Shown in pieces: positions 9,701-19,167 of a DNA stretch of 64,000 nucleotides. The notes under the pieces were generated by a model. The model searched no databases and was not told where the DNA came from. It saw nothing but the letters and a program-made list of their open reading frames with translations. The DNA comes from [Ruminococcus] lactaris ATCC 29176 (GTDB lineage Bacteria; Bacillota; Clostridia; Lachnospirales; Lachnospiraceae): the NCBI RefSeq assembly GCF_025152405.1, contig NZ_CP102292.1:434001-498000 (forward strand), read 5' to 3'. How positions within the stretch are numbered: position 1 is the first letter of the stretch; each line of letters starts with the position of its first letter. The position numbers and the translations under genes are program-made.

Positions 9701-10662
9701 AGGTTACAAATACGATTTACCGGAATCCTGCCGCAGAAGCCAGCACAACGATCAATTTTACAGGAGTTGCGGCAGGAACAACATCCGTACAGATCGGTGA
9801 CGTAGTTTACTATGTGATCGTAACCGATGACGCAGTTGAGTGTACACATTCTACAACAGTTGTTCTTGATGCAAAAGAAGCAACCTGTACAGAAAAAGGA
9901 TCTACAGGCGAAGTAGTTTGCGTGGATTGTGGAACAGTTGTACAGGAAGCACAGGAAATCGCAGCAAAAGGACATACTTTTGGTGAGTGGGTAACAGTCA
10001 AAGAACCTACGACAACTGAAGAAGGATCGAAAGAAAGAACCTGCTCTGTATGCCAGACAAAAGAGACAGAGACCATCGCAAAACTTCCGGATAAAGAAGA
10101 CCCGGATCAGCCGGCAACACCGTCAGCACCGGAAAATGTAGCGAGCAGTGAAGTGACAAAAGATTCCATTAAGATCACCTGGGATGCACCGGCAGCAACA
10201 GAAGGAATCGCAGGATATAAGATCTATGTCAACGGAGCCGTATATGCAGCCGATATTTCCAAAGATGCAGTAGGATATACACTTTCCGGTCTGAAGGCAG
10301 GAGAGACTTATCAGATCCAGGTTGTTGCAGTCGGAACAGACGAGCATGCAACAGAGTATGCGGCAGCAGCACTCAGCGTAACAACGAAGTCTGAAAATAA
10401 AGACGACAATAATGGCGGAAATGACAACAATGGCGGTAATAACAATAACGGCGGAAATAACAACAATGGTAATAATGGAAATGCCGGAAATAACAAGCCG
10501 TCAGATAACAAGAACACTACAACCGACAAGAATCAGAATAGTACAGTAAATAAAGCAGCTAAGACAGGAGATATGACAAACGTTGTATTCCCTGCAGCAG
10601 TGATGCTGCTTGCAGGTGCAGTAGTGGCAGGAGTCCTTTTCAGAAGAAAATGGATGAAATAA
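6730..10662 (+). CDS. Cell-wall-anchored exo-alpha-sialidase (multidomain)
   Basis: A 1310-residue secreted sialidase that releases terminal sialic acid from host glycans. A signal peptide (residues 1-27) leads into a GH33 six-blade propeller: FRIP at 65-68 (first Arg of the triad) and Asp-boxes at about 102-109, 270-277, 327-334 and 369-376 (S-x-D-x-G-x-T-W). Likely catalytic residues are Tyr451 in YAYSC and Glu467 in GLLYE. An Ig-like region and two copies of a roughly 150-residue module follow (each with CxYT...GIPN...YLYF...KLHxDRQ...FEL). Next come a Cys-pair repeat (CTHSTTVVLDAKEATC), a fibronectin III domain, an Asn/Gly-rich linker and a KTGD-hydrophobic-RRK tail suited to sortase anchoring. 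No N-terminal CBM40 is present. The start has a GGGAG site. Confidence 0.93.
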   Translation: MKNRKKVLSFLLAGVLTLGCFPVTAGATNNSKDGTKPADGTTVEQPFPKTLFLEEHNSSKGFTRFRIPALVTAGNGALIAATDIRWDICGDGAGLDTAVSRSTDNGATWSYTVANYLGDNGNRFNRDSTAFIDPALLADGDTIYLACDLLPAGLAVANAARYPAKAGSTGYDTNGNLLLALSTTSVNGLSSSTARAAASYDYHLEKKADATSESCYEIKNNSTSEVVDGDYTIDDHFNIKSADGAVDTNLFCGDTPYFQFPTDFLYITKSTDNGATWSAPQLVDAKNESEQVFLIGPGRGITTSTGRLIFPCYQYTSGVQRTSTIYSDDEGITWHRGATVSGNSSEAVITEADGRLYLFVRMSNAYYISEDDGLTWSEPKETGFKYNNNCQLSAITYSKKVNGKTAILFAGPSDTSARNSGRIWVGLVQDDGSLQWLDNPYVVNDGTHYAYSCITETSDAQIGLLYEDEDEQLEFDKIAIDDIVNGAATSGVWVENDNGAVVNSSVINTDATASYVVRCLDADADITVSSSNRAVLDATYADGRLTLTSKGNVTGLKQVKVTVKAGEESFIMNVTITDAEKYKVVSLEKDETRTLTVKDGNYADADTSSVDTAVAGVTVTGKDVQDTYEKTVAQIATAMATFDGATVDLSKCMYTLESGSDSYTYKVKATAANGNGIYLGPKASSTPGIPNVTTAANITFEKNPSDAMFSIMDNSSGGGGKYLYFHSTDATKLHFDRQNVADDNCWFELYTPSTSAEDYDLINGFKKITSEKELKAGVSVLIVTKADAQGNRYILLSTTGSQKYNHVAKLVKQTAAATEEAAYPGTSTAVFGDTNVRGLSECQYTFKKISNGVYAISGHTADGATTFVTMGTVGIPNKTAKANITVADVTNSNGKVSLYDGSASRYLYFWRDASKLHYDRQRTLDTTACAFELFKKSATASADSPIKGYEKITGASAIEDGGQYLIAAEVDGTYYVMNPTLDHSNFRHVAKVTNTIYRNPAAEASTTINFTGVAAGTTSVQIGDVVYYVIVTDDAVECTHSTTVVLDAKEATCTEKGSTGEVVCVDCGTVVQEAQEIAAKGHTFGEWVTVKEPTTTEEGSKERTCSVCQTKETETIAKLPDKEDPDQPATPSAPENVASSEVTKDSIKITWDAPAATEGIAGYKIYVNGAVYAADISKDAVGYTLSGLKAGETYQIQVVAVGTDEHATEYAAAALSVTTKSENKDDNNGGNDNNGGNNNNGGNNNNGNNGNAGNNKPSDNKNTTTDKNQNSTVNKAAKTGDMTNVVFPAAVMLLAGAVVAGVLFRRKWMK

Positions 10663-10753
10663 GAGTCTGATTCGTTAAAAGAAATACAGAAGAAAAAGAT
10701 TAGAAAGCGGAAGCAGATGCATTCTTAAGATTCTCTAAACCACCTGAAATCCC

Positions 10754-10782
10754 TTGACAAATCAGCACATGACCGCTATAGT
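10754..10782 (+). promoter_or_regulatory. Sigma-A promoter of the valS leader
   Basis: TTGACA at 10754-10759, a 17-nt spacer, and TATAGT at 10777-10782. This is a near-consensus promoter placed just ahead of the T-box leader. Confidence 0.8.
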
Positions 10783-10789
10783 ATTTGTA

Positions 10790-11160
10790 GTTAAAAAATA
10801 TTTAACAATTTAGTAAAGAATTAAAGGTGCTGAGGAAGAGGAGTACATCGTTACTGCCGTCAGAGAGAACCGTTCGGGGAGAGGAGCAAAGCTGCCGGTC
10901 AGACCGGTTGGGAGAGAAGATCACCCGGCTGAAAGACGGTTTCGGAGAGGGATGATGGAAGGTAGCTTCTGAACCGGATATCTGAAGGGCTGTAAAGTCT
11001 GTGGAAGTTCCTGGATTCAGGATTTCAGAATGCAGAGGCAGGGCAGGTAGGATGTCCCGGAGTGGTTTCCGTTAAAGAACTTAAGAGATACAGAAAATTG
11101 TCTGTAAGATAAGGTGGTACCGCGAGATTTTCGCCCTTTACATTAGTAAAGGGCGTTATT
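10790..11160 (+). ncRNA. T-box riboswitch upstream of valS
   Basis: A roughly 370-nt structured leader. The diagnostic T-box sequence AAGGTGGTACCGCG is at 11111-11124, followed by a terminator hairpin CGCCCTTTA/TAAAGGGCG at 11132-11155 and a T-rich stretch. In this family uncharged cognate tRNA (here tRNA-Val, inferred from the downstream gene) pairs with the specifier loop and the T-box bulge to favour antitermination. I could not fix the specifier codon by eye. Confidence 0.9.
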
Positions 11161-11198
11161 TATATTATAGACAATTAGAAAAGTAAAGGAGAGATAGA

Positions 11199-13847
11199 AT
11201 GAGCAAGGAGCTTGCAAAGACTTACGATCCGAAGCAGATCGAAGAGAAGATGTATGAAAAATGGTGTGAGAATAAGTATTTTCACGCAGAAGTAGATAGA
11301 AGTAAGAAGCCTTTTACGACGGTGATGCCGCCTCCGAATATCACAGGAAAGCTGCACATGGGTCATGCACTGGATAATACACTGCAGGATATCCTGATCC
11401 GTTATAAGAGAATGGAAGGATACAATGCACTGTGGATTCCGGGAACAGACCATGCGGCTATTTCTACCGAGGTCAAGGTTACGAACCAGTTAAAAGAAGA
11501 GGGAATTGACAAAAAGGAACTTGGCCGTGAGGGATTCCTTGAGAGAACCTGGCAGTGGAAAGAAGAGTATGCGGGAACGATTGAGAATCAGTTAAAGAAG
11601 CTTGGTATTTCCTGTGACTGGGACAGAGAGCGTTTCACCATGGATGAGGGATGTTCCAAAGCGGTAGAAGAAGTATTTATCAGCCTTTATGAAAAAGGTT
11701 ATATTTATAAAGGATCAAGAATCATCAACTGGTGTCCGAAATGTAAGACTTCGCTGTCTGATGCCGAGGTGGAGCATGAGGATCAGGACGGACATTTCTG
11801 GCATATCAAATATCCGATTGCCGGAACGGACCGTTTCCTTGAAATTGCAACGACCCGTCCGGAGACATTGCTGGGAGATACTGCGATCGCCGTACACCCG
11901 GATGATGAGCGATATAAGGATATTGTAGGAAAGATGGCAATCCTTCCACTTGTAAACCGTGAGATTCCGATCGTTGCTGATTATTATGTAGACAAAGAGT
12001 TTGGAACAGGTGCTGTTAAGATCACTCCGGCACATGATCCGAACGATTTCGAGGTTGGAAAGCGTCATAACCTTCCTGAGATCAACATCATGAACGATGA
12101 TGCAACGATCAATGAAAAGGGTGGAAAATATGCAGGAATGGATCGCTATGAGGCAAGAAAAGCAATCGTGGCAGATCTGGATGAGCAGGGATACCTTGTA
12201 AAAGTTGTTCCACATATGCATGCTGTAGGAACTCATGACCGGTGTGGTACAACAGTAGAGCCATTGATCAAACAGCAGTGGTTTGTCAAGATGGATGAGC
12301 TTGCAAAACCGGCGATCAATGCACTGAAGACAGGAGAGCTGCGGTTTGTACCGGAGCGTTTTGACAAGATTTATCTGCACTGGCTCGAGAATATCAAGGA
12401 CTGGTGTATTTCCCGTCAGATCTGGTGGGGACATCGGATTCCGGCTTACTACTGTGATGAGTGCGGTGAATTTGTTGTGGCAAGAGAGATGCCGGAAAAA
12501 TGCCCGCATTGTGGATGCACACATTTCACGCAGGACGAGGATACACTGGATACATGGTTCTCTTCCGCACTGTGGCCGTTCTCCACACTTGGCTGGCCGG
12601 ACAAGACAGAAGACCTGGATTATTTCTATCCGACAGATGTACTTGTAACTGGTTATGATATCATTTTCTTCTGGGTGATCCGTATGGTATTTTCAGGCTA
12701 TGCACATACAGGAAAAGCACCGTTCAATACAGTATTGATCCACGGTCTTGTAAGAGATTCACAGGGACGTAAGATGAGTAAATCTCTTGGAAATGGAATC
12801 GATCCGCTGGAAATCATCGATCAGTATGGAGCAGATGCACTGAGACTGACACTGATTACCGGAAATGCACCGGGAAATGATATGCGTTTCTACAACGAGC
12901 GTGTAGAAGCAAGCAGAAACTTTGCAAATAAAGTATGGAATGCATCCCGTTTTATCCTGATGAACATGAAGGAAAATGTGGTTGAGAAACCGGAAGATGC
13001 ACTGCTGACACCGGCTGACAGATGGATTTTATCCGCAGTCAATACACTTGCAAAAGATGTAACAGAAAATATGGATAAGTTTGAGCTTGGAATCGCGGTC
13101 CAGAAGGTCTATGACTTTATCTGGGATGAGTTCTGTGACTGGTATGTAGAGCTTGCAAAATACCGGATCTGGCACGCAGAAGAGGATCAGGCTGCAGCAA
13201 ACTGTGTTCTGTGGGTACTGAAGACGGTTCTCGGACAGGCATTGAAGCTGTTACATCCGTTTATGCCGTTTATTACAGAAGAGATTTACCTGGCACTTGT
13301 ACCGGAAGAAGAGTCTCTGATGATGTCCAGTTGGCCGGTATATAAAGAGGAGTGGAACTTCCCGGCAGACGAGAATGTGATGGAGCATATCAAAGCGATC
13401 ACAAAGGGCATCCGTAACGTGCGTGCAGAGATGGATGTTCCGAACAGCAGAAAGACAAAAGTTTATGTAGTCTGCCAGGATGAGGCACTCTGCAATGGAA
13501 TTGAGGGAATGACAGAGTCAGTCAAGCCACTGATGAATGCAAATGAGATCATCATCGAACAGACGAAAGAGGGAGTTGCGGACAATGCAGTATCGGTTGT
13601 CGTACCGGATGCAGTTGTATATCTTCCGCTGGAAGATCTGGTTGATTTTGAGCAGGAGCTTGAGAGACTGAAAAAAGAGGAAGACAGACTGAATAAGGAG
13701 ATCAAGAGAGCAGAGGGGATGCTTGCGAACGAAAGATTTGTAAGTAAGGCACCGGCAGACAAGGTTCAGGCTGAGCGGGATAAGCTGGAAAAATATACAG
13801 AAATGCTTGCTCAGGTGAAAGAAAGAATGGAAGGTCTTGGAAAATAA
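11199..13847 (+). CDS. valS: Valyl-tRNA synthetase
   Basis: An 882-residue class I aminoacyl-tRNA synthetase: HIGH-type motif in [13 protein letters not shown] near residue 48, editing-domain segments ([20 protein letters not shown]), a zinc-finger-like CDECGEF...CPHCGC, KMSKS in [14 protein letters not shown], and a C-terminal coiled-coil arm ([25 protein letters not shown]) typical of ValRS. It charges tRNA-Val. A GGAGAG ribosome site precedes the ATG. The T-box upstream makes expression respond to valine starvation. Confidence 0.98.
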   Translation: MSKELAKTYDPKQIEEKMYEKWCENKYFHAEVDRSKKPFTTVMPPPNITGKLHMGHALDNTLQDILIRYKRMEGYNALWIPGTDHAAISTEVKVTNQLKEEGIDKKELGREGFLERTWQWKEEYAGTIENQLKKLGISCDWDRERFTMDEGCSKAVEEVFISLYEKGYIYKGSRIINWCPKCKTSLSDAEVEHEDQDGHFWHIKYPIAGTDRFLEIATTRPETLLGDTAIAVHPDDERYKDIVGKMAILPLVNREIPIVADYYVDKEFGTGAVKITPAHDPNDFEVGKRHNLPEINIMNDDATINEKGGKYAGMDRYEARKAIVADLDEQGYLVKVVPHMHAVGTHDRCGTTVEPLIKQQWFVKMDELAKPAINALKTGELRFVPERFDKIYLHWLENIKDWCISRQIWWGHRIPAYYCDECGEFVVAREMPEKCPHCGCTHFTQDEDTLDTWFSSALWPFSTLGWPDKTEDLDYFYPTDVLVTGYDIIFFWVIRMVFSGYAHTGKAPFNTVLIHGLVRDSQGRKMSKSLGNGIDPLEIIDQYGADALRLTLITGNAPGNDMRFYNERVEASRNFANKVWNASRFILMNMKENVVEKPEDALLTPADRWILSAVNTLAKDVTENMDKFELGIAVQKVYDFIWDEFCDWYVELAKYRIWHAEEDQAAANCVLWVLKTVLGQALKLLHPFMPFITEEIYLALVPEEESLMMSSWPVYKEEWNFPADENVMEHIKAITKGIRNVRAEMDVPNSRKTKVYVVCQDEALCNGIEGMTESVKPLMNANEIIIEQTKEGVADNAVSVVVPDAVVYLPLEDLVDFEQELERLKKEEDRLNKEIKRAEGMLANERFVSKAPADKVQAERDKLEKYTEMLAQVKERMEGLGK

Positions 13848-13867
13848 GATCTGATGTGAGGTCATGT

Positions 13868-16084
13868 ATGAAAAAAATTCATATCAGAAAGCCCGATATA
13901 AAAGGGCTTTCTGTTAAAGTCAGAAATCTGAAGTTTAAAGATATTAAGGAACACTATAAGGCGAGAAAAGAGCGGCGTCAGAAAATCCTGGAAGAACGCC
14001 GGAACAGCAAATTTGCAAAGAAAATGCAGCCTGTATATAAATGGATGAACCGGCTTTCATTGCCGCTGCAGTATCTGCTGGCGTGCGTGATCAATTTCTT
14101 TATTGAGGTGATTTCCAGACACTCACTTTTTCAGGCATGGAATTATATGACAGGGACTCCGCTGGTGTTCCTGTTTAATGCATTTTTGATCTTTGCGACA
14201 TTTATGATCGTATACTTATTTAAAAGGCGTGTATTTGTCAGGATTTTACTTAGCGTATTCTGGTTGTTCCTCGGTACGTGCAACGGCTATCTGCTTTTAA
14301 AAAGGGTAACGCCGTTTAATGCACAGGATCTGAAAGTATTGTCAGATGCCCTGGAACTGACCAGCAACTATTTTAATGCATTCGAGATCGTAATGCTTTC
14401 GGTAGGAATTGTAGCGGTGATCCTCTGGATCATTTCCATGTGGAGACGTGGCGGACAGTATACCGGAAAGATGCACCGCCTGCTTGCGGTTGCAGGGATT
14501 GCAGCCGGAATTATGGGCTATATGGGACTTACCAATGTAGCGATCGAGAATCGGGTGATCTCCAATTATTTTGGTAATATTGCATTTGCTTATGAAGATT
14601 ATGGATTCCCTTACTGTTTTGCGGCAAGTCTGTTCAATACAGGGATCAATCAGCCGTCAAGTTACAGTGAGGAGACCATGAAGGAGATCAGTAATGACGG
14701 AGCATTGACAACAAGTGAGACTTCACTTCCGTCAGAAGAGCGTCCGAATATTATTTTTGTCCAGTTAGAATCTTATTTTGATCCGACAGAAGTAGAATGG
14801 CTTCGCTTTTCGGAAGACCCGATCCCCAATTTAAGAAAGCTGTATAAAGAGTATTCCAGTGGATATTTTAAAGTACCGTCAGTAGGGGCAGGTACGGCAA
14901 ATACAGAATTTGAAGTCCTGACAGGAATGAGTATGAGATTCTTCGGACCTGGAGAATATCCGTATAAAACCTATGTGAAAACCCATGTACTCGAAAGTGC
15001 GGCGACAGCACTGACATCTCTTGGATATGGTGCAGAGGCACTGCACAATAACGGTGGCAATTTCTACAGCCGTGCAAAGGTATTCAATGATATGGGCTTT
15101 GACCATTATACGAGTAAGGAATTTATGAATATTCTGAAGACTACTCCGAAAGGATGGGCGACCGATGATATTTTAGTTCCGAATATTATGGAGTCTATGG
15201 ATACGACAGCGGGACAGGATTTCGTATTTACGGTCAGCGTGCAGGGACATGGAGATTATCCGACTGAGCCGACACTGGAGAATCCGGAGATCAAAGTGAC
15301 CGGAGTTGAGGATGAAGGCAAGAGAAATGCATGGGAATATTATGTGAATGAAGTCCATGAGATGGATAAATTTGTCGCCCAGTTGATCGAGGCTGTGGAG
15401 GCAAGGAATGAACCGTCAGTTGTCGTATTTTACGGAGATCATCTGCCGACGCTTGGACTGGAGGCAAAGGATTTAAAGAGCAAGTATCTTTATAATACGA
15501 ACTATGTCATCTGGGATAATATCGGATTGCAGAAAAAAGATGGAAATATAGCGGCATATCAGATCATGGCAGAAGTTTTTGACCGGTTGGATATTCATTC
15601 CGGTACGATCTTCAATTACCATCAGCAGAGAAATAAGACAAAGCATTATCTGTCAGATCTGGAACTGCTTCAGTATGATATCATGTATGGAAAGCAGTAT
15701 GCTTATGAAAAAAATGGTGCACCGATCACAGAAGGTCATATGGTCATGGGAGTCAAGGATGCCGAGATCAAGGATGTGGTAACGCAGCTCAACGGCGATT
15801 ACAGTATCTACGGGGCAAACTTTACGAAGCAGAGTAAAGTGTATATCAATGATGAAAAGCAGGATACCAAGTTCATGAATAATACACGGCTGGACCTGAA
15901 AGATTCGGAATTGAAAGACGGAGATACGATCATGGTGGCACAGGTGGGATCAAGTAATACCATCTTCAGAACCTCAAAAACGTATGAATACAAGGATGGA
16001 AAACTGTCAGAAATAGTGGAGACTGATGATTCAGTAGAAAATGGACGACAGGCGTTTACAGATCAGGAAGAGAAAAAGGACTGA
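13868..16084 (+). CDS. LtaS-like membrane sulfatase (polyglycerol-phosphate transferase family)
   Basis: About 738 residues, with a Lys/Arg-rich cytoplasmic start, five to six membrane helices in the first 230 residues, and an extracellular alkaline-phosphatase/sulfatase domain. Catalytic-site motifs are NIIFVQLESYFDP (metal Glu), AGTANTEFEVLTG (nucleophilic Thr), SVQGHGDYP and YGDHLPTLG. The family transfers glycerol phosphate in lipoteichoic acid synthesis or similar polymer decoration. GAGG at 13858-13861 is 6 nt before the ATG at 13868; a GTG at 13856 is in frame but overlaps that site. It lies 20 bp after valS. Confidence 0.85.
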   Translation: MKKIHIRKPDIKGLSVKVRNLKFKDIKEHYKARKERRQKILEERRNSKFAKKMQPVYKWMNRLSLPLQYLLACVINFFIEVISRHSLFQAWNYMTGTPLVFLFNAFLIFATFMIVYLFKRRVFVRILLSVFWLFLGTCNGYLLLKRVTPFNAQDLKVLSDALELTSNYFNAFEIVMLSVGIVAVILWIISMWRRGGQYTGKMHRLLAVAGIAAGIMGYMGLTNVAIENRVISNYFGNIAFAYEDYGFPYCFAASLFNTGINQPSSYSEETMKEISNDGALTTSETSLPSEERPNIIFVQLESYFDPTEVEWLRFSEDPIPNLRKLYKEYSSGYFKVPSVGAGTANTEFEVLTGMSMRFFGPGEYPYKTYVKTHVLESAATALTSLGYGAEALHNNGGNFYSRAKVFNDMGFDHYTSKEFMNILKTTPKGWATDDILVPNIMESMDTTAGQDFVFTVSVQGHGDYPTEPTLENPEIKVTGVEDEGKRNAWEYYVNEVHEMDKFVAQLIEAVEARNEPSVVVFYGDHLPTLGLEAKDLKSKYLYNTNYVIWDNIGLQKKDGNIAAYQIMAEVFDRLDIHSGTIFNYHQQRNKTKHYLSDLELLQYDIMYGKQYAYEKNGAPITEGHMVMGVKDAEIKDVVTQLNGDYSIYGANFTKQSKVYINDEKQDTKFMNNTRLDLKDSELKDGDTIMVAQVGSSNTIFRTSKTYEYKDGKLSEIVETDDSVENGRQAFTDQEEKKD

Positions 16085-16150
16085 CAGGATCAAGGTCAGC
16101 AGATCAGAGAAGAAAAGGGCTGGCAGGATCAAGGTCGTCAGATCAGGAAG
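16052..16150 (+). repeat. Short imperfect tandem repeat across the ltaS-like stop codon
   Basis: The motif CAGATCAGgaagaga...CAGGATCAAGGT recurs with a period of about 45 bp: CAGATCAG begins at about 16060, 16100 and 16139, and CAGGATCAAGGT occurs twice between. The repeat starts in the last codons and continues into the folC leader, so it looks like local slippage duplication. Confidence 0.55.
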
Positions 16151-16160
16151 AAAGTAAGAA

Positions 16161-17480
16161 ATGACATATCAGGAAATAGAAAGATATATATCGGAGATTC
16201 CGAAGTTTACAAAAAAGCACAGCCTTTCCCATACGAAGCGGTTTCTTGAAATTCTTCAGATCCCGCAGGGGAAAATGAAGATTCTCCATGTGGCGGGAAC
16301 GAATGGAAAAGGCTCTGTATGTGCGTACCTGGATGCAATGCTGCGTTCCGAGGGGAAAAGGACAGGACTGTTCATTTCCCCTCATCTGGTAAAGATGAAT
16401 GAGCGGATCATGATCGATGGTGTTCCGGTGAGTGACGAAGTTTTCAGTGAAGTTTTTACACAAACACTTGGGGCGGTAAAGCAGATGGAGGCGGAGGGAC
16501 TGGAGCATCCGACCTTTTTTGAATTTCTGTTTGGAATGGGAATGCTGGCATTTTCCCAGGCAGAAGCAGAGTATGTGATCCTGGAGACAGGACTTGGCGG
16601 AAGGCTGGATGCAACCAGTGCCACAGAAGATCCGGAAGTGTGTGTGATTACTTCCATTGGACTGGATCACATGGAATATCTGGGGGATACCGTGGAGCAG
16701 ATTGCCGGTGAGAAAGCCGGGATCATCCGTCCCGGTGTTCCGGTCTTTTATGCACAGAGTGCAGAAGAAAGTGACAGAGTCATTGAAAAGACGGCAGCAC
16801 AGCAGGGAAGTTCCTGTAAAAAAATCGGGAAAGATGCGTACGAAATTCTTGGAATCGAAGACAAACATATTGCTTTTTCCTGCACGAATGCTTATTATGG
16901 AACTACCACGTGGAAACTGAATAATATAGGAAGTTATCAGCCGGGAAATGCCCTGCTTGCCATGGAAGTGATGCAGTACCTGTTCCGGGAAAAAGGGCAT
17001 GTGGACCGTTGGAGAGAGGCACTGGCACAGGTGAAGTGGCAGGGGCGGATGGAGGAGATCCTCCCGTCGGTTTATGTAGATGGAGCCCATAATGTGAGTG
17101 CCATTGATGCATTTGTGAAGAGTGTGCCGGAGACAGCAGAAGGAAATATTTTCTTGTTTTCTGCTGTGAAGGATAAAGAGTACGAAGAGATGATCGCACA
17201 TTTGTGTGACAGTGTTCCGGCAGAATTTTACGTGGTTACGCTGATTGACGGGGAGCGTGCAACAGATGCAGAGCTACTTGGAAAGTTATTTGAAAAGTAT
17301 ACAGACCGTCCGGTCGTCGTTATTGAATCGGTGCAGAAGGCTTTAGAATATGTCCTGGAGCATCAGAAAAAAAGGACTGTGTATTGTCTGGGATCACTTT
17401 ATCTGACCGGGATGGTCAAGGAGACGGTAGAGCGGATGCGAAAAGAAAAAGCAGACGAAAGCCGGAGGAGAAAAAACTGA
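16161..17480 (+). CDS. folC: Folylpolyglutamate synthase/dihydrofolate synthase
   Basis: A 439-residue Mur-ligase-family protein with P-loop GTNGKGSV (about residues 49-56), the family signatures LETGLGGRLDATS and ITSIGLDHMEYLGDT, and the C-terminal HNVSA motif in YVDGAHNVSAI. It adds glutamate to folates and, in bifunctional members, to dihydropteroate. The length is normal. It is probably expressed from upstream genes, since only a short repeat-containing gap precedes it. Confidence 0.95.
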   Translation: MTYQEIERYISEIPKFTKKHSLSHTKRFLEILQIPQGKMKILHVAGTNGKGSVCAYLDAMLRSEGKRTGLFISPHLVKMNERIMIDGVPVSDEVFSEVFTQTLGAVKQMEAEGLEHPTFFEFLFGMGMLAFSQAEAEYVILETGLGGRLDATSATEDPEVCVITSIGLDHMEYLGDTVEQIAGEKAGIIRPGVPVFYAQSAEESDRVIEKTAAQQGSSCKKIGKDAYEILGIEDKHIAFSCTNAYYGTTTWKLNNIGSYQPGNALLAMEVMQYLFREKGHVDRWREALAQVKWQGRMEEILPSVYVDGAHNVSAIDAFVKSVPETAEGNIFLFSAVKDKEYEEMIAHLCDSVPAEFYVVTLIDGERATDAELLGKLFEKYTDRPVVVIESVQKALEYVLEHQKKRTVYCLGSLYLTGMVKETVERMRKEKADESRRRKN

Positions 17481-17556
17481 AGGGCAGCAGGAAAAGCAGA
17501 AGCTGGAAGCAGCAACAGACAGAAAGAGCAGCAGACATGTGGGAGGTTACAGGCAG

Positions 17557-17700
17557 ATGCTGAACTATGAAGAGGAGATCAGAAAGTTTAAACCGAGTCT
17601 CGAAGTAGAAGATATCGAGGATGCGGTTTATGAGGAAGATCTGACAGATATGCAGGATCTTCTGAAAGAAGTCATGGAAAAGAAGAAAAAGAAGAAATAG
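17557..17700 (+). CDS. Small acidic/basic 47-residue protein
   Basis: A short ORF in the gap between folC and the TPR gene. An ATG at 17557 follows a GGGAGG sequence. The product starts MLNYEEEIRKFKPSLEVED, is acidic in the middle (VEDIEDAVYEEDLTDMQDLL) and ends in a run of lysines (MEKKKKKK). It is likely helical. I do not recognise a named family. The coding call rests on the ribosome site, the amphipathic composition and tight packing with the next gene (start 17717). Confidence 0.5.
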   Translation: MLNYEEEIRKFKPSLEVEDIEDAVYEEDLTDMQDLLKEVMEKKKKKK

Positions 17701-17716
17701 AAAATGGTGGGTATAA

Positions 17717-19090
17717 ATGGATTATGCTAAGAAGATCATGTACCAGTCCAACTACTGGTATAATGATGGTCTGAAGAAGGCTCAGGAGAGAGATATGAAC
17801 GGAGCGATCATCGCCCTGCGTCAGAGCCTGCAGTACAACAGGGAGAATATTGCAGCGAGAAATCTTCTGGGACTGGTATATTATGGAATAGGGGAAGTGG
17901 CAGAGGCACTGGTAGAGTGGATCATCAGTAAGAACCTGAAGCCGCGTGACAATATAGCTGATTCCTACATACGGAATGTTCAGGACTCTGCGAATGAACT
18001 GGAGAGTATTAATCAGGCGATCAAAAAGTATAATCAATGTCTCGGGTATTGTAAGCAGAACGGAGAAGATCTGGCGACGATCCAGTTAAAGCAGGTGATC
18101 GCGGCACATCCGACTTTCCTGAAGGCTTATCAACTGCTGGCATTGATCTATATTCAGACGAATCAGAATACAAAGGCAAGGCAGCTTCTTCTGACAGCGA
18201 GAAAACTGGATGTTTCAAATACAACGACGTTGAATTATCTGCGGGAGATCACGAGACAGCGTGGAAGACATGGAAAAGATGTGGATCGCAAAAAGAAAAA
18301 GAAGGATGAAGCAGTGGAATACAGCCTTGGCAATGAGACGATCATTCAGCCGAAGCGTTCTCCGGTAAGGGAGCTGGCGGGAAGACTGGCAGTTCTGAAT
18401 ATCTTTATCGGAGCAGTGATCGGAGCAGCAATCATCTGGTTTCTGGTTGCACCGGCAGTGAACCAGTCCAGATCAGAGAAGCTCAATGATCAGATGCGGG
18501 CGTACAGTGAGCAGATCGGTACATTGGATGCACAGATCAGTGCTCAGTCGAAGACACTGGAGCAGTATCGTGCCGCAGGTGAAGAGGCACAGACTGCAGT
18601 GGACAAGGCGAATGCCACAACTGCAAGTTATGAAAAGCTTTTAAGTGTGTACGATCAGTACCGGGCAGAGTCGGTGAACAGTTCGGAACTGGCAGATGCT
18701 CTGCTGGAAATCAATAAAGATTCCATGAGTGATAATGGAAAGAATCTTTACGACAGTATTTCCGGGGATATTTTCCCGGCTGCATGCAAGAGAAAGACTG
18801 CCAATGCTGAAAATTCGCTGGATTCAGGAGCGTATGATGATGCAATCGCAGAGCTGACCAAAGTTCTCACAATGGATTCCAGTTACAATGACGGCAAGGC
18901 AATCTACCTGATCGCACAGGCATATCAGGGTAAGCAGGATACGGAGAATGCAAAAAAATACTACCAGATGTATCTGGACAGCTATTCAGAGTACCGTTAT
19001 GCCGATGATGCTCAGGAGCAACTGAATGCACTGGGAGGTGGAACGGCAGCAGACGGAAATACCGGAGAGAATGGCACTACAGGTGAATAA
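17717..19090 (+). CDS. TPR membrane protein
   Basis: The 457-residue protein begins with tetratricopeptide-like repeats (YNDGLKKAQERDMNGAIIALRQSLQYN; AYQLLALIYIQTNQNTKARQLLLTARKLD) in about the first 180 residues. A basic linker (DRKKKKKDE) and a single transmembrane helix at about 226-248 (LAVLNIFIGAVIGAAIIWFLVAP) follow. Then comes a coiled coil (about 255-320), with further TPRs in the C-terminus (YDDAIAELTKVLTMDSSYNDGKAIYLIAQAY). Topology is probably cytoplasmic N-terminus and extracellular C-terminus. It would act as a scaffold; the partner is unknown. A strong terminator follows. Confidence 0.75.
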   Translation: MDYAKKIMYQSNYWYNDGLKKAQERDMNGAIIALRQSLQYNRENIAARNLLGLVYYGIGEVAEALVEWIISKNLKPRDNIADSYIRNVQDSANELESINQAIKKYNQCLGYCKQNGEDLATIQLKQVIAAHPTFLKAYQLLALIYIQTNQNTKARQLLLTARKLDVSNTTTLNYLREITRQRGRHGKDVDRKKKKKDEAVEYSLGNETIIQPKRSPVRELAGRLAVLNIFIGAVIGAAIIWFLVAPAVNQSRSEKLNDQMRAYSEQIGTLDAQISAQSKTLEQYRAAGEEAQTAVDKANATTASYEKLLSVYDQYRAESVNSSELADALLEINKDSMSDNGKNLYDSISGDIFPAACKRKTANAENSLDSGAYDDAIAELTKVLTMDSSYNDGKAIYLIAQAYQGKQDTENAKKYYQMYLDSYSEYRYADDAQEQLNALGGGTAADGNTGENGTTGE

Positions 19091-19106
19091 AATAAAGATA
19101 CTTAAG

Positions 19107-19139
19107 AGGATATGCGGAGAAGCATATCCTTTTTTCTTT
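19107..19139 (+). terminator. Intrinsic terminator before the spoIIA operon
   Basis: AGGATATGC (19107-19115) pairs perfectly with GCATATCCT (19122-19130) across a GGAGAA loop and is followed by TTTTTCTTT. Confidence 0.85.
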
Positions 19140-19167
19140 GTTATCAATTAGAAGGAGCGGGAAAAGT

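Noticed and set aside
11715..12524. 269-codon minus-strand open frame
   Set aside because: It lies wholly inside valS in the opposite direction, with shadow-frame composition.
16143..17201. 352-codon minus-strand open frame
   Set aside because: It is antisense to most of folC, has a Cys/His/Ser-rich composition typical of a reversed coding strand and has no recognisable domain.
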